Below are positions 43,203 through 52,250 of a stretch of 64,000 bases of DNA, one piece after another. Positions within the stretch are counted from its first letter, which is position 1. Each line of letters opens with the position of its first letter. A model generated the notes under the pieces. The model was not told the origin of the DNA and did not search any database. It saw nothing but the letters and a program-made list of their open reading frames with translations. The DNA is taken from assembly GCA_964514305.1 (NCBI GenBank), contig CAZEQD010000002.1, positions 1 through 64,000 of the forward strand. The letters are read 5' to 3'. Origin of the DNA: CAZEQD01 sp964514305 (lineage in GTDB: Bacteria; Acidobacteriota; Aminicenantia; Aminicenantales; Aminicenantaceae). Made by a program: the position numbers and the translations under genes.

Positions 43203-43665
43203 TTAACTTTTCTTCTTCCTTTTGAATAATCTCCAGAATTGAGCTTATGCTTCTGGCCTCAAGTATTTTTTTGAGCAATGAATTTGATTTGCGGACAAGA
43301 TGGGCAATGGCCGCTAATATTTGAAGATTCAAGCTAGGATTTTCAGGAGATGAAACAACCAGGAAAAAAATATGAGAAGGTTTGCCATCCAAAGAATAAA
43401 AATTAACTCCTTTCTTAGAAATAGCCAGGAGGACAATCGGATTTTTTACTCCCTTCATTTTGCAATGAGGAATAGCCACTCCTTGGCCGATAGCTGTACT
43501 TCCCAAGTTTTCCCTCTGGATAAGTTTCTCACATAATTCTTTATCTTTAGTAATCTTGTTCCTTTTTTTCAAAAAATCAACCATCTCTTTCAGGACACCT
43601 TCTCTATCCTGATATTCCAGTTCGGGAATGATCATATCCTGAGGTAATAAATTATGAATTTTCAA
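43195..43665 (-). CDS. ptsN: PTS EIIA component, nitrogen-regulatory/fructose family (PtsN-like)
   Basis: This 156-residue EIIA has its phosphorylated His at H67 in GVAIPHCK, with the preceding REN...GSTAIGQG stretch typical of the family. Its position between hpf and hprK in the rpoN block supports PtsN, the regulatory EIIA(Ntr). With HPr, enzyme I and HprK nearby and no permease in the window, it probably ends a signalling cascade. Confidence 0.9.
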   Translation of the reverse strand: MKIHNLLPQDMIIPELEYQDREGVLKEMVDFLKKRNKITKDKELCEKLIQRENLGSTAIGQGVAIPHCKMKGVKNPIVLLAISKKGVNFYSLDGKPSHIFFLVVSSPENPSLNLQILAAIAHLVRKSNSLLKKILEARSISSILEIIQKEEEKLNE

Positions 43666-43683
43666 GGCAACCTCTCACTTTCT

Positions 43684-44205
43684 CTATTCAGGCTCTATAA
43701 AGCCCAAATTACCATCTTTTCGCCGATAAATAAATACCCATTTTTCTGAACCTGTTTTCCGAAAAGCAAAAACATCTTTTTGGCTCAAATTAAATTGCAG
43801 AATAGCTTCTTCAAGAGACATGGGTTTAAGAGAATAATCATTGCTTTTAATTATTCTCGGAGTTGGCTCTTCTTTTTCCGTTAATGTAAACAATTCTTTT
43901 TCTCTATTTTTTCTTCTTTTTCTTTCTCTTAGCTTTTCTATTTCCTTTTTTATTCTCTTTTCCAGATTATCAAAAGCTGCACCTAAAGCAAACATCATAT
44001 CTTGGGTCTCTTCGGCTGCATTAATGCTTATTCTTCTACTTTTGATGTTTATTTCAGCCTTATGGCGGTATTTTTCCACTGAAAGGATGATATCCGTTTC
44101 TATGGAAGAACCCAATATTTTTTCCAGGCCCTTTATTCTTCTTTGAGAGTACTTCCTAATATCGGGAGTAATTTGGGCATGACGGGCTGTAAAATTGATA
44201 ATCAT
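43684..44205 (-). CDS. hpf: Ribosome hibernation-promoting factor, long form
   Basis: This 173-residue protein has an N-terminal S30AE domain (~1-100, MIINFTARHAQITPDIRKYSQRR) and a C-terminal dimerisation domain (~115-173, MSLEEAILQFNLSQKDVFAFRKTG). It corresponds to the long HPF that pairs 70S ribosomes into 100S dimers. I start at ATG 44205, which overlaps the rpoN stop as ATGA and has GGAGG just upstream; an ATG at 44223 would add six residues. Confidence 0.9.
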   Translation of the reverse strand: MIINFTARHAQITPDIRKYSQRRIKGLEKILGSSIETDIILSVEKYRHKAEINIKSRRISINAAEETQDMMFALGAAFDNLEKRIKKEIEKLRERKRRKNREKELFTLTEKEEPTPRIIKSNDYSLKPMSLEEAILQFNLSQKDVFAFRKTGSEKWVFIYRRKDGNLGFIEPE

Positions 44206-45644
44206 TTTCTCTCCTCCATCCAATACCTCTTTTTTCTCACATGAGAAGGGGGGATATTTAACTGCATTCTATACTTAGCCACTGTCCGTCGGGCAATTCT
44301 AAAGTTTTCTTTAGCTAAAATTTCACCTATTTCTATATCACTGAGAGGTCGTTTTTTATTCTCATGTTCAACCAGCTTTTTTATTTTTTCTTTGATTCTT
44401 AAGGATGATATCTCTTGGCCATAATCGCCCACCAGAGATTTATGAAAAAAATACTTAAGGGGAAAAACTCCTCGAGGGGTTAGCATATATTTATTAGCCA
44501 CTACCCTGCCTACAGTTGATTCATGGACACCAATTTCTCGGGCTAATTCCATTAAAGTCAAAGGTTTTATAAACTCGATTCCTTTCTCTATAAAATCTTT
44601 CTGTTTGTCAACGATATATTTGGCCACTTTATAAATGGTCTGATTCCGTTGATCTAAACTCCGCAAGAACCAAAAAGCTTTTTTCATCCTATCTTTTAGG
44701 AATTTATAAGTTTCAGGGCTGTCCTGGGAGGCCCTGGCCAAAAGGCTTTTGTAATAACTATTGATTCTTATTCGAGGTATCCCTTCATCATTCAAGGCTA
44801 TTTTTAAGTCATTGCCTTCTTGGCTGACAATAATATCGGGAATTACATAGAATGTTTTTTCCTGGCTGTATTTTCTGCCTGGATTCGGATCCAATCTCTT
44901 AATAACTTCAAGATGATATTTTAGAGAGGAAAAAGGGATATTCAAGATTTTAGCCAATTGAGCATAATCAGCCTTTTCCAAAAGATGGAGATGGTTTTCT
45001 ACTATCTGGCGGCTCACTTCATCTTCAAGCTGAAGATAGTCCATTTGAGTTAAAAGGGCCTCTTTTAGTGACAGACTCCCTACTCCTACAGGATCAAATT
45101 TTTTAATTTTCTCTCTTACTTTATTCACTTTGGCCAGAGTAGATTTTGTCTCCTGAGCTACCTCTTCTTCGGAAATAGTTAAATAGCCATCTTCATTGAT
45201 GTTGCCTATGATATAGCGGGCAATTTCCTTCTCTTTCCGATCAAAAAAAGTTAAATTGGCCTGCCAGTTTAGATGATCCCAAAGAGAAGGACTCTTAGAT
45301 ACTACATTCTCTAAAGGAGGGGCTTCTCTGTGTTCTAAAAAAAAAGACCTAAAACCGTTGTCAAAATATTCCTGAAAGTAAGCCTCAAAGTCTTCTTCTT
45401 CAACTTCCTTTGACTCCTTTTCCTCAGCTATTTCTTCCTGCGATTTGAGAGGAAGAGCTTCTTCATTCGTCTTTTCAGCTGTCTCATCTTCTACCTCCAG
45501 CATCGGATTCTGGGAAAGCTCTGCATCGATAATTTCTATGAGCTCCATATTAGTCAGAGGCAGGAGCTTGATTGCTTGTTGTAAAGCAGGGGCCAAGATT
45601 AACTTCTGAACCTGCCGCTGGTCTAAACGCTGTTTTAAGGCCAT
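44202..45644 (-). CDS. rpoN: RNA polymerase sigma-54 factor
   Basis: Sigma-54 directs transcription from -24/-12 promoters with AAA+ activators. The Gln/Leu-rich region I (LDQRQVQKLILAPALQQAIKLLPL) is followed by an acidic region, the core-binding domain, and the C-terminal RpoN box ARRTVAKYR just before the end. The protein has 480 residues. The ATG at 45644 is preceded by GGAAG; the TTG four codons upstream is less likely. No sigma-54 activator gene lies in the window. Confidence 0.94.
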   Translation of the reverse strand: MALKQRLDQRQVQKLILAPALQQAIKLLPLTNMELIEIIDAELSQNPMLEVEDETAEKTNEEALPLKSQEEIAEEKESKEVEEEDFEAYFQEYFDNGFRSFFLEHREAPPLENVVSKSPSLWDHLNWQANLTFFDRKEKEIARYIIGNINEDGYLTISEEEVAQETKSTLAKVNKVREKIKKFDPVGVGSLSLKEALLTQMDYLQLEDEVSRQIVENHLHLLEKADYAQLAKILNIPFSSLKYHLEVIKRLDPNPGRKYSQEKTFYVIPDIIVSQEGNDLKIALNDEGIPRIRINSYYKSLLARASQDSPETYKFLKDRMKKAFWFLRSLDQRNQTIYKVAKYIVDKQKDFIEKGIEFIKPLTLMELAREIGVHESTVGRVVANKYMLTPRGVFPLKYFFHKSLVGDYGQEISSLRIKEKIKKLVEHENKKRPLSDIEIGEILAKENFRIARRTVAKYRMQLNIPPSHVRKKRYWMEERK

Positions 45645-45676
45645 TTTTCTTCCCAAATTGAAATCAAATAATAAAA

Positions 45677-46405
45677 CTAATCAAGAGAAAAATCATCTCC
45701 TAAATAGCTTCTTCTAACATTTTCTGAGGAAACCAGTTCTTGAGGGGTTCCAGCCAGTAATATCTTCCCCTTATCTATGATGTAAGCTCTCTCTGTTATT
45801 TTAAGTGTTTCTCTTACACTATGATCAGTTACGAGCAAACCCAGGCCTTTCTCTTTTAAAGAGAAAATAATTTTATGTAAATCAGAAATGGCCAAAGGAT
45901 CAATTCCTGTAAAAGGCTCGTCCAAAAGAAGGAATTGAGGTTTGGTGATCAAAGCTCTGGCAATTTCCAATCTGCGTCTCTCTCCTCCAGAAAGAGTATA
46001 GGCTTTAGCTTTAGCTAATTTATCCAGTCCAAACTCCTTCATTACTTTCTTTAAATCTCCATTCTTTTTAAACTGAGTATCTCCAGAGGCTTCTATAATA
46101 GACAACAAGTTCTCTTCTACTGTTAAGCCTCTAAAGGCCGAAGGTTCTTGAGGGAGAAGCGATAATCCTCTCCTGGCTCTAATGTACATAGGATAATCTG
46201 TAATATCTTCTCCATTTAAATAAATTTTACCTTTATCCTGGGAAATGACACCTAAAATCATGGAAAAAGTAGTTGTCTTGCCAGCGCCATTGGGCCCCAA
46301 GAGGCCAACGACTTCTCCCTTATTTACTTTAATTGAAACATTATCAACTACTACTTTATGGTGATAACTTTTTTCGAGCCCAACTGCTTCTAAACAATAT
46401 TTCAT
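45677..46405 (-). CDS. lptB: LPS export ABC transporter ATPase LptB
   Basis: LptB powers extraction of LPS from the inner membrane with LptFG. Walker A GPNGAGKT is at 37-44, LLPQEPSAFRGLTVEEN is the family's Q-loop region, the signature is LSGGERRRLEIARAL, and Walker B is FLLLDEPFTGID. The length of 242 residues is standard. It lies between the LptC/LptA-like gene and rpoN, as in proteobacteria. Confidence 0.94.
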   Translation of the reverse strand: MKYCLEAVGLEKSYHHKVVVDNVSIKVNKGEVVGLLGPNGAGKTTTFSMILGVISQDKGKIYLNGEDITDYPMYIRARRGLSLLPQEPSAFRGLTVEENLLSIIEASGDTQFKKNGDLKKVMKEFGLDKLAKAKAYTLSGGERRRLEIARALITKPQFLLLDEPFTGIDPLAISDLHKIIFSLKEKGLGLLVTDHSVRETLKITERAYIIDKGKILLAGTPQELVSSENVRRSYLGDDFSLD

Positions 46406-46408
46406 TTC

Positions 46409-48286
46409 TCACGATTTTATAATGGTAACCGACCTCTCCCGCTCTTTATTTTCAACGACGATTCTACCATCGGCCATATAAAAAGTCAATTTGTCCCCCT
46501 CAATCCTTCCCTTATTTTTATCTATCAGAACGGGATTTCCAGTAAGGATAATTGTCTCTCGTACCAGGTTATATTGGGCCTCATTTCCCTGTCCTTGACT
46601 TTCATTCTGGATGACTACTACTTCTCCTTTAGCCTTAACACTTTCCATTGCGCCCTCCCCTTTTTTCAGATTTACTATGATGGATCGAGCCGAAAGAGAG
46701 TTGTTTTTTACTTTTAGATAACACTTCCCTCCATAGCTAAGAAAACCTTGATCTCGCTCATAATTTAAGGTCTCCCCCCCAATCTCCATTTCTTCTTCTC
46801 CTCCCTTCTGGGGCTGGTAAGGGATAATCGTTTTTACGTTTCCTAAAGCAGAAATCTCTCCTTCTTCCTCCATAAGGGAAACCTCATCGGCTATCAGTGT
46901 TTTCTTTTCCTGCCACATTCTGACTTTCTCCTTAAAAAGGAAACGCTTCTCTTCTTCTAAATATCTCATTTCCTGAGCTGAAATAAAAACAGGTTTTTCT
47001 TTAGAAAAAAAGCCAAAAGCTTTTTCTTTTCCAGATTTAAGCCGGAAAGCAGTTTTGACGTCTCTTTTTAATGTCAAATTACCGTTATCCAAAACCATCT
47101 CCATCTCATCTCCGTAAATTTTGTTCTGGCTAAAGACAATACTGGGCTTAAATTTCTCTTTTCCTCTCACCTCCAGAGTGTTGGAGTCTTCAGACATTGA
47201 CATCATTTCACCTTCAATAATTCTCAGCTCTTTAGAATCCTTTTTCTTTTCTGTTATTTTTGCCTTTTTCTGGGCTTTAAAGGCAGTTAGCTCTCCTCTA
47301 CGGTTGAAGATAAAACTAAGGTTTTCACCCTGAATCAAAGTATATTCATTCTCGGAAGAAATAAATTTAAAAAGGCAACTACCCTGGGCATCAACAGCTT
47401 TAATCTTAGGGAGGTCAATAAATCCCTGAATTACTATCTGCTCTCCTTCGACTTCTCTTTTTGCACTAGAAGGAATGAGGAAATTTTTGCCGGCCACAAC
47501 TTGTTCTCCTTCGGAGATAAGAGAAGACCTTACTTTACCTCTAAGAATAACGTTTTTTATCTGCTGTTCATCATCAGACAACTCAAATAGGGCCTGTTTA
47601 GCTGTTGCCTTGCTTTTTCCTTGAAATATCTGGACATCACCTTCTATAGTTCCCTTTTTTGTTTTACGACTGTAATCAAATCTTTTGCTTTTAATCAAAA
47701 AGGGTTGAGAGTTTTCTATACGGGGCTTTACTACAAGTTCCACTTTTTCTCCAAGTTCAAGTTTTTCCTTATTCATTAAATAGAGAAGCTTGAGCGCAGA
47801 ACCAGAAAAAACTGGAGAGGTAAACTGAGTTTTTTTCTCACTTCGAAATGTTTCTTTCTTGCTGCTGTAACTTAGAGAAGAAGACTTGATGATGAGATCT
47901 TTGAATTTGATAGTAGCTTCCCCAGAAAGAAAGAAGTGATTACCTTTTTTATCATAAATAATCTGTTGGGCATAAAGGTAAATATCTTGACCTTCACTTT
48001 TTTTGAAAAAAATAACTTCAACATTTCCCTCTAAATGATACTTTTTGTCCTCTCCTATATAATGCTTATCAGCCCTAACTTTAAAATTACCTTTTTCCCC
48101 TTTAACCTCAAAATGCTCAATTTTTTCCTTCTTTTCTATTTTTTGAGAAGAGATAATTTCTTTTTCAAGAGGAGGTTTGGGCTTTCGTTTAAAATGAGTT
48201 ATAAAGTTCCAACCGATTAAGACTAGAATGACTATTAAGAAAAGGACAGCCAGCAGCTGCATCGTTCTTTTCTGATTGATTTTCAT
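46409..48286 (-). CDS. Large LptC/LptA (OstA)-type LPS transport protein
   Basis: This 625-residue protein has one N-terminal membrane helix (~9-27), an LptC-like start (EHFEVKGEKGNFKVRADKHYIGEDKKYHLEGNVEVIFFKK), and then several hundred residues of repeated beta-jellyroll OstA motifs. Examples are FRSEKKTQF, RSIIVNLKKGEGAMESVKAKGEVVV and LTGNPVLIDKNKGRIEGDKLTFY. E. coli LptC and LptA are each ~190 residues. The protein therefore looks like an LptC-LptA fusion or an extended periplasmic LPS bridge anchored in the inner membrane. It lies directly upstream of lptB. Confidence 0.78.
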   Translation of the reverse strand: MKINQKRTMQLLAVLFLIVILVLIGWNFITHFKRKPKPPLEKEIISSQKIEKKEKIEHFEVKGEKGNFKVRADKHYIGEDKKYHLEGNVEVIFFKKSEGQDIYLYAQQIIYDKKGNHFFLSGEATIKFKDLIIKSSSLSYSSKKETFRSEKKTQFTSPVFSGSALKLLYLMNKEKLELGEKVELVVKPRIENSQPFLIKSKRFDYSRKTKKGTIEGDVQIFQGKSKATAKQALFELSDDEQQIKNVILRGKVRSSLISEGEQVVAGKNFLIPSSAKREVEGEQIVIQGFIDLPKIKAVDAQGSCLFKFISSENEYTLIQGENLSFIFNRRGELTAFKAQKKAKITEKKKDSKELRIIEGEMMSMSEDSNTLEVRGKEKFKPSIVFSQNKIYGDEMEMVLDNGNLTLKRDVKTAFRLKSGKEKAFGFFSKEKPVFISAQEMRYLEEEKRFLFKEKVRMWQEKKTLIADEVSLMEEEGEISALGNVKTIIPYQPQKGGEEEMEIGGETLNYERDQGFLSYGGKCYLKVKNNSLSARSIIVNLKKGEGAMESVKAKGEVVVIQNESQGQGNEAQYNLVRETIILTGNPVLIDKNKGRIEGDKLTFYMADGRIVVENKERERSVTIIKS

Positions 48287-48303
48287 TTTCCCAAATGACG
48301 GAT

Positions 48304-49995
48304 TTAAAATTTGATGTCTTCTACAGCCAGTGAAATTTTATCTTCACCTAAATATCGGGAAAATTGAAGAGAATAAACCAGATCTATCCTCTCTCCTCTA
48401 AACAGAGTTTCGGCCCAGTCTCCTCTTCCCCAGGCTAAAGCTTCGAATATTCTATTTTTTTGTTTGAGCCATAGTTTAGAATGTTTTCCTTGAAGCTTTT
48501 GAGGTTGAGCTATGATTTCTGCTCCTCTAGTTAAAAAAAATGGTTTGGGATTGCCGATGCCAAAAGGAGCTAACAGCCAATATTTATCAAGGAACGAAGA
48601 GCTGAGTTCTGAGAAATTCAACTCGGCATCAATATAAATTTTTCTTTTCAAATCTTCGGCAGTCAGCCTGCTCTCAGCATAGGAATTAACAGCTTGTTTG
48701 AGAGTAAGAATTTTTTCTCTTTCTAACTCACAACCTACGGCTAAGGTGTGCCCGCCATAACTAATAAATAAATCTTTATATTCGTCCAAACAATTGATTA
48801 AAGGGAATTCTTTTATACTTCTGCCCGAGCCGTAAGCATGGCTGTCTTTATAGGCGAAAAGAAGAACGGGGCGGTGGAATTTATCTTTGAGCTTGGAGGC
48901 CACAATACCGATTATCCCCCGATGCCATTGCTCACAACCCATTACCAGAAATCTATAACGCTGGTCAAGCTGGCGGGATTTTATTCTATTTAGAGCCTGA
49001 TTATATATATTTTCTTCTATTCTTTGCCTCTTGGAATTCATAGTATCCAAGGAGCGAGCCAACTCTTCAGCCTCCTGGAAAGATTCTGCAAAGAACAGCT
49101 TAACAGCCTGGTCTGCTTCTCCCATTCTGCCGGCGGCATTAATTCTTGGTCCTAAGCGGAAACCTACATCTCCTACTGAAATCTTTTTTCCTCTCAGCCG
49201 GCATATATCCAACAAAGAGTTTAAACCTATATTTGAAGTTCCATCTAAATTTTCAAGACCAAATTTTACAAGTAACCTGTTCTCCCCCCTTAACTCGGCT
49301 ACATCAGCTATAGTAGCAATCGAGACCATCTTAAGGTAAGAAGAAAGCTGAGAAGACCTTTGATAGCCATCCAGAAGAGCCTGAATCAATTTAAAAACAA
49401 CACCAACTCCGGCTAGCCTGTTATCCGGATAGCCACAATCAGGCAGAACCGGATTAAGAATGGCCAAAGCTGAAGGCAATTCAGAACCAGGCTGATGATG
49501 GTCGCTGATAATCACATCAATTCCTTTCCTCCTGGCCTGGCTAACAAAACGGGTGGCTTTTATTCCACAATCAACACTTATCACCAACCTGGCTTGGTTC
49601 TTCTCGACAATGTCCATATATTTTTCTTTAATTCCATAGCCATCTTTGAGCCGATTGGGAATAAAATAGCTCACTTCTGCGCCTAAAGACTGCAGCGCCT
49701 TTGTTAGAATCACGATAGAAAGAATGCCATCTACATCATAATCCCCAAAAATTAATATCTTTTCTCTCCTGACAATAGCTTCTTTTACTCTTTTTACCGC
49801 CTTTCTCATATCTTTCATTTGATACGGGTTATGCAAATCGTCTAAAGAAAGGTAAAGAAAATTAGAAGCTTTCTCTGGATCAGAAATTCTCCGATTTACT
49901 AAAACTTTAGAAATAGCCAAGGGTAGTCCTAATTCGGCTGAAATTCTTTCAGCCTGTTGGCCAGAAGGGTAAATTATCCAAATTGTTTCCTGCAT
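48304..49995 (-). CDS. recJ: Single-stranded-DNA-specific exonuclease RecJ
   Basis: RecJ degrades ssDNA 5'-3' in recombination and repair. The DHH-family motifs are present: DYDVDG (85-90), VDCGI, SDHHQPG, and GGHTLAVG in the DHHA1 part, followed by an OB-like C-terminal domain. The length of 563 residues is typical. It is the first gene of the minus-strand recJ-lptC/A-lptB-rpoN block. TGTTAAATT just upstream could be an extended -10 giving a very short leader. Confidence 0.92.
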   Translation of the reverse strand: MQETIWIIYPSGQQAERISAELGLPLAISKVLVNRRISDPEKASNFLYLSLDDLHNPYQMKDMRKAVKRVKEAIVRREKILIFGDYDVDGILSIVILTKALQSLGAEVSYFIPNRLKDGYGIKEKYMDIVEKNQARLVISVDCGIKATRFVSQARRKGIDVIISDHHQPGSELPSALAILNPVLPDCGYPDNRLAGVGVVFKLIQALLDGYQRSSQLSSYLKMVSIATIADVAELRGENRLLVKFGLENLDGTSNIGLNSLLDICRLRGKKISVGDVGFRLGPRINAAGRMGEADQAVKLFFAESFQEAEELARSLDTMNSKRQRIEENIYNQALNRIKSRQLDQRYRFLVMGCEQWHRGIIGIVASKLKDKFHRPVLLFAYKDSHAYGSGRSIKEFPLINCLDEYKDLFISYGGHTLAVGCELEREKILTLKQAVNSYAESRLTAEDLKRKIYIDAELNFSELSSSFLDKYWLLAPFGIGNPKPFFLTRGAEIIAQPQKLQGKHSKLWLKQKNRIFEALAWGRGDWAETLFRGERIDLVYSLQFSRYLGEDKISLAVEDIKF

Positions 49996-50091
49996 TTAGG
50001 TCTAAATTTAACATAACTCTTTCCATTCCACAACTACGAAACTCAGTCTCTGGCCATGTATTTTTTCCTTTAGTTTTTTAACGGTCTTTTG

Positions 50092-50172
50092 AGGACAGCA
50101 GACCCTACATTTATTTTTCACCTTTTTTGCCTATTTGTCCTGCAGCCCGTTAAGGACAATGGGCCCTACATT
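50092..50172 (+). repeat. Short direct repeats and hairpin in front of ftsY
   Basis: Two 20-base units (50092-50111 and 50153-50172) both begin AGGACA and end CCCTACATT, matching at 16 of 20 positions. TTGTCCT (50135-50141) and AGGACAA (50153-50159) form a 7-bp hairpin within them. A tandem CTCCTCA pair follows. The 261-base recJ-ftsY gap otherwise contains only the ftsY promoter. Confidence 0.4.
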
Positions 50173-50218
50173 ACTCCTCACTCCTCACTGGCATGTATTA
50201 AGGAGTTGGCGGGCTGGA

Positions 50219-50247
50219 TTGACTTTAAAAAATGTGAAAAATATAAT
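50219..50247 (+). promoter_or_regulatory. Strong sigma-70-type promoter for ftsY-rib genes
   Basis: TTGACT (50219-50224), exactly 17 bases, then a perfect TATAAT (50242-50247). The predicted start (about 50254) is three bases before the ftsY ATG at 50257, so the GGAAAG sequence before the ATG would not be in the transcript. Confidence 0.65.
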
Positions 50248-50256
50248 GGAAAGACG

Positions 50257-51153
50257 ATGATTGGCGATCTTAAAGAAAAACTTTCACGAACAAACCGCAA
50301 TTTCAAAGAAAAATTTAGCCAATGGCTATCTACTGATAAAAGCAGGGGAGAAATTCTTGATGAACTATTTGAAATTTTAATTTTGGCCGATGTGGGGATA
50401 GCCACTACTGAAAAAATAATCAAATCCATTAAAGAAAAAAGCAAGAAAAATGATTCTTTCTCTACAATTAAAAGCCTCTTAGAAGAAGAGCTCTCAAGTA
50501 TGCTCAAATCATTTCCTTCTGAATTAAATCTAAATTTCTCCTCTTCTGTGGTGATGTTTGTCGGTGTCAACGGAGGCGGCAAAACAACCTCTTTGGCTAA
50601 AGTGGCCTACCATTTTAAAAATCAGGGAAAAAAGGTTTTGATGGTAGCTGCTGATACTTTCCGGGCCGCAGCCCAAGAACAACTCACTATATGGGGGAAA
50701 AAATTAAATATCCCCCTTATAAAAGGGCAATATGGGGCCGATCCTGCCTCCATTGTCTATGATGCCCTTCAATCTTTTCGGGCTCATTCTTACCATCTTC
50801 TCCTTATTGATACCGCCGGCAGAATTCATACTAATGTCAATCTCATGAGTGAACTGGAAAAAATAAAAAGAGTAATATCTAGAGAAATTGAAGGAGCTCC
50901 CCAAGAAATCCTTTTAGTTCTGGATGCCAGTATTGGCCAAAATGCCCTGATCCAGGCTAAAGAGTTTCTCAAGTTCTCGGGGATAACTGGGATTTTCCTT
51001 TCCAAATTGGATGGAACAGCCAAAGGCGGGAGCGTGTTAAGTATTGTTGATGAATTAAAACTCCCCATAAAGCTGATAGGCATTGGGGAAAGTGAACAAG
51101 ATATGCTCTCTTTCTCAGCTGAAGATTACATCAAGGCTTTGCTGGCAGAATGA
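50257..51153 (+). CDS. ftsY: Signal recognition particle receptor FtsY
   Basis: FtsY is the SRP receptor GTPase that docks ribosome-SRP complexes at the membrane. The 298-residue protein consists of the NG domain only, without the long acidic A domain of E. coli. G1 is GVNGGGKT (103-110), DTFRAAAQEQL follows at ~133, G3 is DTAGRIHTN, and the guanine-specificity motif reads SKLDGTAKGG with Ser for the usual Thr. I start at ATG 50257. The stop overlaps ribD by four bases. Confidence 0.93.
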   Translation: MIGDLKEKLSRTNRNFKEKFSQWLSTDKSRGEILDELFEILILADVGIATTEKIIKSIKEKSKKNDSFSTIKSLLEEELSSMLKSFPSELNLNFSSSVVMFVGVNGGGKTTSLAKVAYHFKNQGKKVLMVAADTFRAAAQEQLTIWGKKLNIPLIKGQYGADPASIVYDALQSFRAHSYHLLLIDTAGRIHTNVNLMSELEKIKRVISREIEGAPQEILLVLDASIGQNALIQAKEFLKFSGITGIFLSKLDGTAKGGSVLSIVDELKLPIKLIGIGESEQDMLSFSAEDYIKALLAE

Positions 51154-52250
51154 TTGAACTTAAAGATAGATCATATATGGAAATGGCCTATGCTTTGGCT
51201 ACTAAGGCCAAAGGCTGGGCCAGTCCTAATCCATATGTGGGAGCTGTGATCGTTAAAAAAGGGGTAGTTGTTGGTTATGGCTACCATGAAAAGCCCGGAA
51301 AACCTCATGCCGAAGCCCTTGCGTTCCAGAGAGCCGGCTCCCAGGCGCATAACAGCACTGCCTATCTGACCCTTGAACCTTGCGTTCATTGGGGCAGAAC
51401 CCCTCCCTGTGTGGATACCATTCTCAAAGCTAAACCAAAAAAAGTTTTTATTTCTGCTCTTGACCCTAACCCGTTGGTTCATAAAAAAGGAGTAAAAAAA
51501 TTAAAGCAAGCAGGCATTGAAGTATCTTTAGGGCTTCTTCAAGAAAAAAACGAACGCCTTAATGAAATATACATAAAATATATTACTAAAGGCATTCCCT
51601 TTGTGGCCGCCAAAACGGCTGTTAGTTTAGACGGCAAAATAGCCACTAAAAAATATTCATCACAATGGATCTCTTCAACTAAAACTAGAGAATATATTCA
51701 TTTTTTAAGAGGAGAGTTTGATGCTTTATTGATTGGTATAAATACCCTTCTTAAAGATGACCCACTTCTGACAATTCGCCATCCTTTCTGGAAACAGAAA
51801 AAACTAACGCGAGTAATAGTTGATTCTCACCTCCGTTTTCCCCTCAAAGCTAAGATCATATCTACTCTTTCCCAGGGAAAAATAATAATTTTCACCCTTC
51901 CCCAAGCCTCTGCCCATAAAGCCGAAGCCTTACGCCACCAAGGGATAGAAGTTATTCCCTTGAAGTCAGCCACGCCTCAAGTTGATTTAAAAAAAGTTCT
52001 CCGCTGGTTGGGTAGCCACCAGGTCTCAAGCCTTCTGGTAGAAGGAGGCAGCCACATTTTAACCTCTTTCTTAGAAAAAAGGTTGGTTGATAAAATTATT
52101 ATTACTATCTCGCCTAAATTAATCGGCGGCCAAAATGCTCCTTCCCTCCTGGCAGGAAAAGGAGTAAACTATATAAAAAATTCATTGAAACTAAAAGATA
52201 CAGATGTTTTTCAGATAGATGAAGACGTAATTGTCAAAGGATACTTTTAA
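51150..52250 (+). CDS. ribD: Bifunctional riboflavin deaminase/reductase RibD
   Basis: RibD performs the second and third steps of riboflavin synthesis. The zinc deaminase domain (~1-145) has HAEA at 53-56 and TLEPCVHWGRTPPC with C78 and C87. The reductase domain (~150-366) has VAAKTAVSLDGKIAT and LLVEGGSHILTSFL. The length of 366 residues is normal. The gene is translationally coupled to ftsY and directly adjoins ribE. Confidence 0.94.
   Translation: MIELKDRSYMEMAYALATKAKGWASPNPYVGAVIVKKGVVVGYGYHEKPGKPHAEALAFQRAGSQAHNSTAYLTLEPCVHWGRTPPCVDTILKAKPKKVFISALDPNPLVHKKGVKKLKQAGIEVSLGLLQEKNERLNEIYIKYITKGIPFVAAKTAVSLDGKIATKKYSSQWISSTKTREYIHFLRGEFDALLIGINTLLKDDPLLTIRHPFWKQKKLTRVIVDSHLRFPLKAKIISTLSQGKIIIFTLPQASAHKAEALRHQGIEVIPLKSATPQVDLKKVLRWLGSHQVSSLLVEGGSHILTSFLEKRLVDKIIITISPKLIGGQNAPSLLAGKGVNYIKNSLKLKDTDVFQIDEDVIVKGYF

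Noticed and set aside
50089..50256. N-terminal extension of FtsY from an earlier start codon
   Set aside because: The extension would run through short repeats and the promoter, is unlike any FtsY A domain, and the strong promoter lies inside it.
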